Shown in pieces: positions 1 through 7,752 of a DNA stretch of 34,930 bases; within the stretch, counting starts at the first letter, position 1, and every line of letters begins with the position of its first letter. The notes beneath the pieces were generated by a model that saw nothing but the letters and a program-made list of their open reading frames with translations, did not search any database and was not told the origin of the DNA. Made by a program: the position numbers and the translations under genes. Source of the DNA: CALSPH01 sp041690035 (GTDB lineage: Bacteria > Bacteroidota > Bacteroidia > NS11-12g > UBA955); NCBI GenBank assembly GCA_041690035.1, contig JBDNFC010000105.1:1-34930 (forward strand), written 5' to 3'.

Positions 1-44
1 AGCATTCCTAAGATTAAAAACAGAACTTGTAATTTATTTTTCAT
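1..44 (-). CDS. N-terminal fragment of a secreted protein (runs off left edge)
   Basis: An ATG at 44 (minus strand) opens a reading frame that leaves the window after 14 codons. The visible residues, MKNKLQVLFLILGM, have a short basic start followed by a hydrophobic stretch, as in a signal peptide or lipoprotein signal. An exact -7 promoter box lies 13 bp upstream, which supports this as a real gene start. It lies 31 bp downstream of waaA on the same strand, and the promoter between them suggests it can be transcribed on its own. Nothing can be said about function. Confidence 0.55.
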   Translation of the reverse strand, partial: MKNKLQVLFLILGM

Positions 45-57
45 TTATAACCTGTTG

Positions 58-65
58 CAAATATA
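58..65 (-). promoter_or_regulatory. -7 promoter box (TATATTTG) for the left-edge gene
   Basis: On the minus strand this reads TATATTTG, an exact match to the Bacteroidota -7 consensus TAnnTTTG, 13 bp before the ATG at 44. No clear -33 TTG is seen. Confidence 0.5.
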
Positions 66-75
66 TATACAAATA

Positions 76-1311
76 TTAAACTTTTTTATAATTTTTATAA
101 ATATAATCTAAAATATTTTTTTTTGCCCCACTATAAGTAGACATAAATTGTTCAATTTTAGTTGCCTCAATATTTAATTTCATCGCCCCTTCTTGTACTT
201 CATCTAATAATTTATACAATGCCGATTTACCATCAAAAGTTCTTAAAATACCAATTTTTTGCGCGCTTAGGGCCTCCCAATTTTTGCTTATCATAGGCCC
301 TGTAAATACTGGAACATTAAATGAAAACGGCTCTAGTATATTGTGTAATGCATTGCTAAAACCACCGCCAATTATTGCAACATCAGCATATTGATAAAGG
401 TTAAATAGCAAACCGACATTATCAATGACAATAATTTTTGAATCTAAATTTTTACTAAAATCACTCCAAAAACAAAATGAATCTGTATGAAACAATTTTT
501 TAATTCGCGCTAAGTTACGTTGTGTAATATCATGTGGGGCTATAATCACTTGCCACTGGGTTAACAAAGGCAAAATAGTTTGCAAAATTTCTTCTTCTTT
601 TGTCCAAGAACTGCCAAGAATTAAAAGATTTTTATCCTTTTTTTTCCAATCAATAATTTGATCAATAATCAATGCTTGCTTTCTGCGCAAAAGCACGTTA
701 TCAAAACGAGTATCGCCTGCCAAACTTGACACTATATTATGCTTAGCCAATAATTGTTGTGAAAAATAATCTTGCACAAAAACATGAGAAAATTGGGAAA
801 CTAATTTAAGCCAAGGTTTGCCAATGAGTTTAAATAAAAACTGTTCTTTTCTAAAAGAGGCACTTATCAAATATATTGGAATTTTAGTTTTAAAAATTTC
901 TGAAAGAGATATCAACCAAAACTCATACTTTACCCAAAATATAATGGTGGGGTTTATTTTTGTAATCATTGCTTTTATTTTTGCGCTATCTTCCAATGGT
1001 AAATAATTAACATAAAAACCTTGGCTTATATTTTTCACTACTTTGGTATATCCTGATGGAGAAAAAAAAGTGACAAACACTTTCCATTGTGCTTTCAAAT
1101 AAAAATCGATGAGCGGTTTTGCTTGCTCAAACTCGCCTAATGATGCACAATGAAACCAAGCCAAGTTGGCTGCTTTGTTTTCAAAATTATTCAAATAAAT
1201 TTCTGCAGCTTTTCTGCTTTCAAAAAATATTTTCAATTTTTTTGAAAAAGGAGTGCCTGCAAGCAATAAAAATTTAATAATTGGTAAAAATAATTTATAA
1301 ATCGCTAACAT
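76..1311 (-). CDS. waaA: 3-deoxy-D-manno-octulosonic acid (Kdo) transferase
   Basis: Inner-membrane GT30 glycosyltransferase that moves Kdo from CMP-Kdo onto lipid A precursor, the first step of LPS core assembly. At 411 aa it has normal family length. The N-terminus (residues about 1-20) is a hydrophobic anchor. HCASLGEFEQ (residues 54-63) corresponds to the family's conserved acceptor-site motif with the catalytic glutamate E60. LGSSWTKEEE and the C-terminal GGGFSNALHNILEP / FTGP segments match the CMP-Kdo-binding half. The ATG at 1311 has an exact -7 box only 5 bp upstream, so the mRNA may be leaderless. It follows the AIM24-family gene by 34 bp. Identification is firm. Whether it adds one or two Kdo residues cannot be read from sequence. 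Confidence 0.93.
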   Translation of the reverse strand: MLAIYKLFLPIIKFLLLAGTPFSKKLKIFFESRKAAEIYLNNFENKAANLAWFHCASLGEFEQAKPLIDFYLKAQWKVFVTFFSPSGYTKVVKNISQGFYVNYLPLEDSAKIKAMITKINPTIIFWVKYEFWLISLSEIFKTKIPIYLISASFRKEQFLFKLIGKPWLKLVSQFSHVFVQDYFSQQLLAKHNIVSSLAGDTRFDNVLLRRKQALIIDQIIDWKKKDKNLLILGSSWTKEEEILQTILPLLTQWQVIIAPHDITQRNLARIKKLFHTDSFCFWSDFSKNLDSKIIVIDNVGLLFNLYQYADVAIIGGGFSNALHNILEPFSFNVPVFTGPMISKNWEALSAQKIGILRTFDGKSALYKLLDEVQEGAMKLNIEATKIEQFMSTYSGAKKNILDYIYKNYKKV

Positions 1312-1316
1312 TAAAA

Positions 1317-1324
1317 CAAATATA
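1317..1324 (-). promoter_or_regulatory. -7 promoter box (TATATTTG) for waaA
   Basis: Exact TAnnTTTG on the minus strand, 5 bp from the waaA start codon. Transcription would begin at or next to the ATG. Confidence 0.5.
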
Positions 1325-1345
1325 ATTTAGAGTCTAAGCTATTTT

Positions 1346-2143
1346 TTACCTTCCATCTCCATCTATCAAATTACCTAAACTGCCTAAAATTGAGCCTTCT
1401 TCTTTTCTTTTGCCTACTCCATAACTCAAAATTCTAGAAGCAAGCCGACTAACAGGCAAAGTTTGCATCCACACAGTGCCAGGGCCAGTTAATTTAGCAA
1501 AAAACAAACCCTCACCTCCAAAAATAACATTTTTTACCCCTTTTACAAATTCAATGTCAAAATCAATTTCATTGGTGTAAGCCACCACACATCCTGTGTC
1601 CACTTTTAATTGTTCGCCAGCATGCAATATTCTACTATATACATAGCCACCAGCATGCACAAAAGCCATCCCATCGCCTTCTAATTTTTGCATAATGAAT
1701 CCTTCGCCTCCAAATAATCCTGTGCCTAATTTTCTTTGAAATGCAATGCCTACACTCACTCCTTTTGCTGCACATAAAAAAGCGTCTTTTTGGCAAATAA
1801 CGGTATTGTTTAATTTACTCAGGTTTAAAGGAATAATTTTACCTGCATAAGGAGCAGCAAAGCTAACCTTGCGCTTTTGATGACCATTATTTGTAAAAGT
1901 AGTCATAAATAAACTTTCGCCAGTAAGTAATCTTTTGCCTGCACCTAGTAGTTTATCAAAAATTCCAGTGCCGCTATTTTTACTGCCATCACCAAAAATG
2001 GTAGCCATTTCTATATCCATGTCCATTTGCAGAAAACTCCCGCTCTCAGCAATGACAGTTTCTTGCGGATCTAGTGCTATTTCTACACATTGCATTTCTT
2101 CGCCAAGTAATTCAAAATCTATGTTATGATTTTCTATTTGCAT
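1346..2143 (-). CDS. AIM24 / TIGR00266 family protein
   Basis: A 265-aa protein of the TIGR00266 (AIM24, formerly DUF124) family, which forms a beta-prism-like fold rich in glycine turns. The diagnostic features are the early AESGSFLQMD segment (residues about 33-42), the GGEGFIMQKLEGDG block, and the later GGEGLFFAKLTGPGTVWMQTLP block near residue 210. There is no signal peptide or membrane segment, so it is probably cytoplasmic. The bacterial function is not established, and the yeast homologue acts in mitochondrial inner-membrane organisation. The ATG at 2143 is preceded after 4 bp by TTATTTTG, one mismatch from the -7 consensus. It lies 34 bp upstream of waaA on the same strand. Confidence 0.88.
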   Translation of the reverse strand: MQIENHNIDFELLGEEMQCVEIALDPQETVIAESGSFLQMDMDIEMATIFGDGSKNSGTGIFDKLLGAGKRLLTGESLFMTTFTNNGHQKRKVSFAAPYAGKIIPLNLSKLNNTVICQKDAFLCAAKGVSVGIAFQRKLGTGLFGGEGFIMQKLEGDGMAFVHAGGYVYSRILHAGEQLKVDTGCVVAYTNEIDFDIEFVKGVKNVIFGGEGLFFAKLTGPGTVWMQTLPVSRLASRILSYGVGKRKEEGSILGSLGNLIDGDGR

Positions 2144-2147
2144 GCCG

Positions 2148-2155
2148 CAAAATAA
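2148..2155 (-). promoter_or_regulatory. Near-consensus -7 box (TTATTTTG) for the AIM24-family gene
   Basis: Minus-strand TTATTTTG differs from TAnnTTTG at one position and sits 4 bp before the ATG, the same spacing as at other apparently leaderless genes here. Confidence 0.35.
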
Positions 2156-2291
2156 ACGAAAAATTTATAAAACTATTCACCTATTTTTTTCAACCCAGAT
2201 TACACATCTATTATTTTATTTATGAAGAAAGATAAAAAAAATTATTATAAACGATAAAAAAAATACAATTTTGCAAAAACAATTTTTAGCA

Positions 2292-3785
2292 ATGAGTTTG
2301 ATTAATGGTATTGGCGCTTGGTATTTTAAGAACAGGACAAAAAATATTTTTGATGCCGTACAAAACCCGTTGCCACTGCAAGAAAACACATTGCATAAAT
2401 TAATCAATACTGCAAAAGAAACCTATTTTGGAAAACTTTTTCAATTTAATCAAATTAAAAACTACGAAAGCTTTAGCAAACTTGTTCCAATTTCTTCTTA
2501 CGAAGAATTCTATCCAATGATTGATAAATTGTTAAAGGGAGAAGAAAACGTTGTTTGGCCTGGAGAGATTCAATGGTTTGCAAAAAGCAGTGGCACCACA
2601 AATAATGTGAGCAAATTTATCCCTGTAAGTTTTGAAACAATGGAACAGTGCCATTTTGAAGGAGGAAAAGATGCCTTAGCTATTCACTGCTATCAGCAGC
2701 CTAACACCAAAATTTTTGATGGCAAAGGTTTGTTGATAGGAGGAAGTCATAAAGCAAATCCTGAAAACAAAAAAAGCAATTATGGTGATTTGTCTGCCCT
2801 GCTAATGAATGAAATGCCTTTTTGGGCAAGTTTGATAAAAACCCCTAACCTATCAATTGCGCTTATAGAAGATTGGGAAGAAAAGATTGAAAAAATGGCC
2901 ATCAATACGATGAATGAAAATGTAACAAGTATCTCTGGAGTGCCCACTTGGACAATGGCTGTGCTAAAAAAAGTGTTAACCCTTTCTAACAAAAGTAATA
3001 TTAAATCTGTTTGGCCAAATTTAGAACTATTTGTGCATGGAGGCATCAATTTTACCCCTTATAAAGATGCTTTTTATGATTTAATTGGCACAGACAAAAT
3101 TAATTTCATAGAAACATACAATGCAAGCGAAGGATTTTTTGGCCTGCAACTAGTTCAGGGTGAAAACATGAATTTAATGCCTCAATACGGAATTTATTAT
3201 GAGTTTAGAAACACAAAAACAGGCGAAATTTGCAATCTTTCTAAAATTGAAACTCAAGTACAATATGAGGTTATTATTTCTACCGCCTCTGGATTATGGC
3301 GCTATTGTATAGGAGACACCCTTATTTTTACACAAAAAATTCCTTTCAAGTTTATTATTACAGGCCGCACTAAAAGTTGTATAAATGCCTTTGGCGAAGA
3401 ATTAATGGTGCACAATGCAGATACAGCTTTAGAAAAAACTTGCAAAAAACATCAAGTAAATTTACAAGAATATACCGCTGCTCCTATTTTTAGTCATAAT
3501 GAAACTAGCTTGGGCACACATGAGTGGATAATTGCTTTTGATAAATTGCCAGTAAATGAAGAACAATTTAAAATTGATTTTGACAACGCGCTCAAAGCGC
3601 TCAATTCAGACTATGCAGCAAAAAGAGCGCACAATCTTGCCATGGACACACCTGTCATCCATTTAACCTCCAAAAAAGTATTTTATAATTGGCTGGCGAA
3701 AAAAGAAAAATTAGGTGGTCAAAATAAAATACCCCGATTATCAGAAAATAGAGTTTTTATTAAAGACATTTTACAATATTTATAA
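2292..3785 (+). CDS. GH3-family acyl-adenylating enzyme
   Basis: A 497-aa member of the GH3 superfamily, the ANL-like adenylating enzymes that in plants conjugate amino acids to jasmonate or auxin. The three nucleotide-binding motifs are visible: SSGTT (residues 99-103, P-loop-like), YNASEG (276-281), and YCIGD (338-342, equivalent to YRxGD). GRTKS and the C-terminal HEWIIAFDKLP region fit the mobile C-terminal domain. There is no signal peptide or membrane segment, so it is cytoplasmic. I start it at the ATG at 2292. An in-frame TTG at 2271 lies in a promoter-like TTTTGC sequence and adds only seven unconserved residues. It has no operon partner (AIM24 is divergent, and the next gene is 289 bp away and convergent). 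Substrates in Bacteroidota are unknown to me. Confidence 0.88.
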   Translation: MSLINGIGAWYFKNRTKNIFDAVQNPLPLQENTLHKLINTAKETYFGKLFQFNQIKNYESFSKLVPISSYEEFYPMIDKLLKGEENVVWPGEIQWFAKSSGTTNNVSKFIPVSFETMEQCHFEGGKDALAIHCYQQPNTKIFDGKGLLIGGSHKANPENKKSNYGDLSALLMNEMPFWASLIKTPNLSIALIEDWEEKIEKMAINTMNENVTSISGVPTWTMAVLKKVLTLSNKSNIKSVWPNLELFVHGGINFTPYKDAFYDLIGTDKINFIETYNASEGFFGLQLVQGENMNLMPQYGIYYEFRNTKTGEICNLSKIETQVQYEVIISTASGLWRYCIGDTLIFTQKIPFKFIITGRTKSCINAFGEELMVHNADTALEKTCKKHQVNLQEYTAAPIFSHNETSLGTHEWIIAFDKLPVNEEQFKIDFDNALKALNSDYAAKRAHNLAMDTPVIHLTSKKVFYNWLAKKEKLGGQNKIPRLSENRVFIKDILQYL

Positions 3786-4074
3786 AAGTAGTAAAAACCT
3801 GTCTCATCCTAAAAATAGTTTACACTTTAGAGATGCTACTTACAGCCAAAACTAATACAAACACAAAACAGTTCTCGATTTTCATTCTTAAAATTCAACC
3901 ACTGTTATCGCGAATTAAAATCTTTCGAGCCCTCTTGTCATAATTGCATTTTTGGCTGAAATTGTGAACTTTAATGTGTAGGCTGGGTTAAAAAAAAAGA
4001 AAAAGCTGAAGTAAAATTTTCTAACTAATTTCAAATTTAGTCAAAAAACGGCTACATCTAGTTTTTATTGGCTA
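3786..4074. other. Non-coding 289-bp gap with inverted repeat, possible element relic
   Basis: No convincing reading frame. A 9-bp inverted repeat (cagccaaaa at 3843-3851, ttttggctg at 3950-3958) encloses about 98 bp. The stretch is more G+C-mixed than neighbouring intergenic DNA. It lies between convergent genes. A decayed insertion-sequence end is possible but cannot be shown. Confidence 0.3.
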
Positions 4075-4407
4075 TTAATAGGTATTTGTTATTGCATCTG
4101 CTATTTCTCGCAGTTCATCTCTATTATATTTGTTTTCTGATTTTTGCCACAACCCACAGATGTATAAAAACTTTTCAGCATCATCGCCTTCTATCTCAGC
4201 ATCTTCTGGCATTGTAATATCAAAACCTTCTGTAGCAGCTATAAATTCATAGCAAAGTCTGATGCTGCGTGTAAGCAATGGGTCATTTTCTGCCAGTGCA
4301 TAAGGCCTTAGTGCTTTAAGCAAGTCAATTAACTTTTCATCAAATTTACCTTTTTCAGCGGCTTTAACTATTTTTTCTATCTGCGTATTTGCTTCTTGAT
4401 TTTGCAT
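4075..4407 (-). CDS. Small acidic hypothetical protein
   Basis: A 110-aa protein that I do not recognise. It is acidic (a run near residues 67-77 contains several D/E), predicted mostly helical, and has no signal peptide or membrane segment, so it is likely cytoplasmic. An aromatic and cysteine-containing segment, EKFLYICGLWQKSENKYN, follows the acidic patch. Coding status is supported by an uninterrupted frame, an ATG at 4407, and an exact -7 box 32 bp upstream. It is probably monocistronic: a strong terminator-like hairpin (4498-4529) separates it from the upstream lipoprotein gene. Confidence 0.7.
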   Translation of the reverse strand: MQNQEANTQIEKIVKAAEKGKFDEKLIDLLKALRPYALAENDPLLTRSIRLCYEFIAATEGFDITMPEDAEIEGDDAEKFLYICGLWQKSENKYNRDELREIADAITNTY

Positions 4408-4439
4408 GTTTTATTTATCGTTTAACGAATTAGTTGCCG

Positions 4440-4447
4440 CAAAGATA
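4440..4447 (-). promoter_or_regulatory. -7 promoter box (TATCTTTG) for the small acidic protein
   Basis: Minus-strand TATCTTTG matches TAnnTTTG exactly, 32 bp before the ATG at 4407. Confidence 0.5.
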
Positions 4448-4497
4448 AAATTCTATTGCGATTAAGCTAATCTATTTTTTAGAAAAAAAATAACATT

Positions 4498-4529
4498 AAA
4501 AAAACCGCAAATGCATTTGCGGTTTTTTT
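4498..4529 (-). terminator. Intrinsic terminator after the lipoprotein gene
   Basis: A perfect 32-bp palindrome: seven A, ccgcaaatg / catttgcgg, seven T. It begins 17 bp past the stop of the minus-strand lipoprotein gene. With a G+C-containing stem and T tracts on both strands it should terminate in either direction. Here it separates two minus-strand transcription units. Confidence 0.85.
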
Positions 4530-4546
4530 GATTGATAAAATATTCC

Positions 4547-5113
4547 TTATTGAGTAAGTGTAAGCGTTCTGCTGCTGCTGTTGGCAATTCTTTGCTGTGT
4601 AGGGCTAGAACTTACAGTAGAGGTAGAAGAAGATGATTTCAGAATCAACTCTTTATTTTTAAGTTGATCGATATCAAAAATACCGTTTGCAAAACCACTT
4701 ACCGAAATTTGCAACCTTGATTTATTCTTTTTAGAATCTGCCCAACTCCAAGTTCCATTGCTTTTCTCAGTGGTAACTAATCCTACTGAGCTTGTTGTAA
4801 CATCTTCTATTGCTACATTACCATCTTTCATAATATTAATTTTATAAGAATATGTATTATTGTCTACTGGAGGATTAGTAGGATTGCCGTTTAGGCTTGC
4901 TTCTTTTACGATTTTTGAGCCATCAAACTTTTCTTTATTTTTGGTGATATTGCCTAAAAAATCACTCTCTGAGTTGATTTCATAGTTAGCTACTTTCCAC
5001 TCACCTACCACTCTAGCATCTCTGCTTCTAAATGAGATACCTGGGTCATTTTCTCCTTTTTTGCAGCCTAATAGCATTGCAAATGCTAATGTTGCGATGA
5101 TGATTTTTTTCAT
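4547..5113 (-). CDS. Lipoprotein, lipocalin-like domain
   Basis: A 188-aa protein with a classical lipoprotein signal: MKK, a hydrophobic core, and lipobox LLGC with C17 as the lipidated cysteine. Acidic or flexible residues after the cysteine favour export to the outer membrane. The mature part contains a VVGEWKVANYEIN segment and alternating beta-strand patterns ending in GTWSWADSKKNKSRLQIS, resembling the lipocalin-like lipoproteins common in Bacteroidota. The C-terminus is a low-complexity Ser/Thr tract. It has its own promoter (exact -7 box 32 bp upstream) and terminator, so it is monocistronic. No specific ligand can be proposed. Confidence 0.75.
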   Translation of the reverse strand: MKKIIIATLAFAMLLGCKKGENDPGISFRSRDARVVGEWKVANYEINSESDFLGNITKNKEKFDGSKIVKEASLNGNPTNPPVDNNTYSYKINIMKDGNVAIEDVTTSSVGLVTTEKSNGTWSWADSKKNKSRLQISVSGFANGIFDIDQLKNKELILKSSSSTSTVSSSPTQQRIANSSSRTLTLTQ

Positions 5114-5145
5114 TCGATTTTTATAATTTGGTTAATATATTGGGA

Positions 5146-5153
5146 CAAATATA
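5146..5153 (-). promoter_or_regulatory. -7 promoter box (TATATTTG) for the lipocalin-like lipoprotein
   Basis: Minus-strand exact TAnnTTTG, 32 bp before the ATG at 5113. Confidence 0.5.
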
Positions 5154-5202
5154 CATATTTATTTAATATAAGAAGAAAAACATGCCATTTGTCAAATTCA
5201 CA

Positions 5203-5595
5203 TTATCTTTTTACATGTTGGGTTATAAAATCAATAATAGACTTCATAGTTGTACCTGGTGGAAAAAGCTTGGTTACCCCTTGTTTATTTAAGAATTCAC
5301 TATCGATATCAGGTATTATTCCTCCTCCAATCAGCAACACATTTTCCATCTCGTTTGCTTTTAACAATGCAATTACTTTAGGAAATATAGTATTGTGTGC
5401 ACCACTTAAAATACTAATACCTATCACATCCACATCTTCTTGAATTGCAGTATTAATGACACTTTCTGGCGTTTGCCTTAGCCCTGTATAAATTACCTCC
5501 ATACCCGCATCGCGCAGCGCAGTGGCAATCACTTTTGCTCCCCTATCGTGGCCATCTAATCCAATTTTTGCAACTAATACTCTTATGGGCTTCAT
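5203..5595 (-). CDS. Stand-alone cobalamin (B12)-binding domain protein
   Basis: A 130-aa single-domain protein of the methylmalonyl-CoA mutase C-terminal type. It carries the base-off/His-on cobalamin motif DxHxxG as D14-G-H16-D-R-G19 (H16 is the lower axial Co ligand), followed by GISILSGAH (SxL region) and LIGGGIIPD (GG motif). The fold is a Rossmann-like B12 domain. No mutase catalytic subunit is encoded in this window, so it either pairs with a large subunit made elsewhere or carries B12 for another enzyme. It begins 1 bp after the stop of the upstream lipoprotein gene and is the last gene of the gltX operon. Confidence 0.88.
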   Translation of the reverse strand: MKPIRVLVAKIGLDGHDRGAKVIATALRDAGMEVIYTGLRQTPESVINTAIQEDVDVIGISILSGAHNTIFPKVIALLKANEMENVLLIGGGIIPDIDSEFLNKQGVTKLFPPGTTMKSIIDFITQHVKR

Positions 5596-5596
5596 T

Positions 5597-6145
5597 CTAT
5601 TTTTCTAGTTTTACTGAATACTTAGATTTTAGGCCTTTTCGGATAAACGTCCTTAAATTTAAGTCGTCCATAAAGTAGCCATTGCTAATATCTAATTGTG
5701 TTTTAAAATTTTTTTGTAAACTTTTTTTATACCTTGCATCCGAGATAGGATATAAAAAAATACATTCTTTTTTAATTTTTAATGGATAGAGTTCCCACTG
5801 CTTATCGGGTGTTTGCCAAGCAAGTATAAAAATATCACCGTCCTTTAATAGTTTCAATGTGTCCGATAGTCCAATTTTACTATTTATTTTAAAATCAACT
5901 AAGTCTACAAAATCTATCTCTGCACCTTTTATTGAAAAATAGCCAGAATCTGAGTTGCTTTTTTTTTCTTTTGCAACAAAATATTTCCCCTCCATGCTTG
6001 GTGGAAAACTGCTTAATTGGTTAAAATTTGGTATACGATCAAATTGGGCTGTTGAGCAAGCATTGAAAACAAGAATGCTTAAAAAAACGGGTATAAGTAT
6101 TTTATAATTCACTTGGTAAATGGTTTTTAAGTTTATTGATGGCAA
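5597..6145 (-). CDS. Putative lipoprotein of unknown function
   Basis: A 182-aa protein with a hydrophobic signal ending in lipobox VFNAC (C30 from this start), so probably a lipoprotein. The mature part has alternating hydrophobic patterns and no motif that I recognise. The start is uncertain. The ATG at 6145 overlaps gltX by 44 bp, while a GTG at 6112 would overlap gltX by only 11 bp and leave a 19-residue lipoprotein signal of ideal length. It lies in an operon between gltX and the B12-binding protein, which suggests co-expression but not a function. Confidence 0.7.
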   Translation of the reverse strand: MPSINLKTIYQVNYKILIPVFLSILVFNACSTAQFDRIPNFNQLSSFPPSMEGKYFVAKEKKSNSDSGYFSIKGAEIDFVDLVDFKINSKIGLSDTLKLLKDGDIFILAWQTPDKQWELYPLKIKKECIFLYPISDARYKKSLQKNFKTQLDISNGYFMDDLNLRTFIRKGLKSKYSVKLEK

Positions 6146-7640
6146 AAGATAGCCTATTACATGATTCTGCTTTACCCAAATAATTCATTAGCTCAAACAA
6201 TGGAGGACCGCCAGCCTCTCCTGTAAGCGAGATGCGCAAAGGCTGAAAATATTGGGTAGGCTTTTGATTGTTCTTTTGAGCATAATTTGTCACCAAATTT
6301 TCTATGGAAATTGCACTAAAATCTTCTATAGATTGCATTGCCAACAAAAGATTATTTAAATCTTCAAAGGTTTGCGCATTCCATTTTTTAGTGATCACAT
6401 CCATATCGTAAGCGGCAGGAATATGAAATAAATAAGGTGCTTTTTCAAAAAAATCTTTTACAAAAACCGCCTTTTCTTTCATTAGCGCAATGGCATCATT
6501 TAGTTTATGCTCATTATATTTTGGGTACTTTTCTTTTACAATAGGTCTAATTCTATCAGCTATTTCTTCAATTGGCAATTTATTTACATATTGTTGATTA
6601 AACCAATATGCTTTTTGCAAATCAAACTTTGCTCCACTTTTATTAACCCTAGATAGTTCAAAAGCATCTATCAGCTCTGGCAAAGAAAACAATTCTCTAT
6701 TGTCTGCGGTATGCCATCCCAATAGGGCAAGCATGTTTAGTACTGCGGCAGATTCGTATCCTACTTCTTTATAACCCGAAGAAATTTCATGAGTAATAGG
6801 GTCTTGCCATTGCAAAGGAAAAACAGGAAAACCCAACCTATCTCCATCTCTTTTACTCAATTTTCCATTTCCATCTGGTTTGAGCAATAAAGGTAAATGA
6901 GCAAATACAGGCATTTGATCCTCCCAGCCAAAATACCTATACAATAATACATGCAAAGGGGCAGATGGCAGCCATTCTTCACCTCGAATTACATGCGTAA
7001 TTTTCATTAAATAATCATCTACTACATTGGCTAAATGATAAGTAGGCATGCCATCAGATTTTAATAGCACTTTATCATCCATTTGTGTAGTATTTATTAC
7101 CACCCAACCTCTAATTTCATCAAAAAAGCGAACATCTTCATTTCGAGGCAATTTAAGTCTAATGACAACATCTTCATTGGCTGCTAACCTTTTTTGAACC
7201 TCATCTGCTGGTAAGGTTAATGAGTTAACCATACTGGACCTAGAAACAGCATCATACTTTGGCAGCATTTTACTCATTTCCAACCTTTTTCGCATGTTAT
7301 CTAAATCTTCATCAGTATCATATGCATAATATGCAAATCCTTTTTTAACTAAATCTTCTGCATATTGCTTATACATCCCTTTACGCTCACTCTGCCTGTA
7401 TGGGGCATACTCGCCCGAAGACAAGTGTGGACCTTCGTCAAAAGTGATTCCGCACCAAGTCAATGAATCAATAATATATTGTTCAGCACCAGGCACATAT
7501 CTTTTTTGATCTGTATCTTCTATTCTTAAAATAAAGGTGCCCTTATTTTTTTTTGTAAATAAATAATTATAAAGTGCTGTTCTAACACCTCCTATATGCA
7601 AAGGCCCTGTGGGGCTTGGAGCAAATCTAACACGAACCAT
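6102..7640 (-). CDS. gltX: Glutamate-tRNA ligase
   Basis: A 512-aa class I aminoacyl-tRNA synthetase that charges tRNA(Glu). The HIGH-type motif is PLHIGG (residues 13-18), within FAPSPTGPLHIGGVRT. The KMSKS-type loop is K260LSKR264, followed by DGDRLGFPVF. The C-terminal anticodon-binding domain fills the rest. Length is normal. Bacterial GltX enzymes are sometimes non-discriminating and also charge tRNA(Gln); that cannot be decided here. It is the first gene of a three-gene minus-strand operon with a lipoprotein and a B12-binding protein. An exact -7 box lies 23 bp upstream. Confidence 0.96.
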   Translation of the reverse strand: MVRVRFAPSPTGPLHIGGVRTALYNYLFTKKNKGTFILRIEDTDQKRYVPGAEQYIIDSLTWCGITFDEGPHLSSGEYAPYRQSERKGMYKQYAEDLVKKGFAYYAYDTDEDLDNMRKRLEMSKMLPKYDAVSRSSMVNSLTLPADEVQKRLAANEDVVIRLKLPRNEDVRFFDEIRGWVVINTTQMDDKVLLKSDGMPTYHLANVVDDYLMKITHVIRGEEWLPSAPLHVLLYRYFGWEDQMPVFAHLPLLLKPDGNGKLSKRDGDRLGFPVFPLQWQDPITHEISSGYKEVGYESAAVLNMLALLGWHTADNRELFSLPELIDAFELSRVNKSGAKFDLQKAYWFNQQYVNKLPIEEIADRIRPIVKEKYPKYNEHKLNDAIALMKEKAVFVKDFFEKAPYLFHIPAAYDMDVITKKWNAQTFEDLNNLLLAMQSIEDFSAISIENLVTNYAQKNNQKPTQYFQPLRISLTGEAGGPPLFELMNYLGKAESCNRLSFAINKLKNHLPSEL

Positions 7641-7663
7641 TTTTAAGTTTTATATTGAAATGG

Positions 7664-7671
7664 CAAAGGTA
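7664..7671 (-). promoter_or_regulatory. -7 promoter box (TACCTTTG) for gltX operon
   Basis: Minus-strand exact TAnnTTTG, 23 bp before the gltX ATG. No convincing -33 element is seen. Confidence 0.5.
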
Positions 7672-7707
7672 TAGAAATTAATATATTTAACACATTTCTT
7701 TTCGGAG

Positions 7708-7737
7708 TTGCTATTTAGATAAAATATTCTTTCTTTG
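7708..7737 (+). promoter_or_regulatory. Putative -33/-7 promoter for the Omp28-like gene
   Basis: TTG at 7708-7710, 19 bp spacer, then TTTCTTTG (7730-7737), one mismatch from TAnnTTTG. The spacing fits Bacteroidota sigma-A promoters. The ATG at 7753 follows after 15 bp. Confidence 0.45.
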
Positions 7738-7752
7738 CAATCAAAAAAAAAT

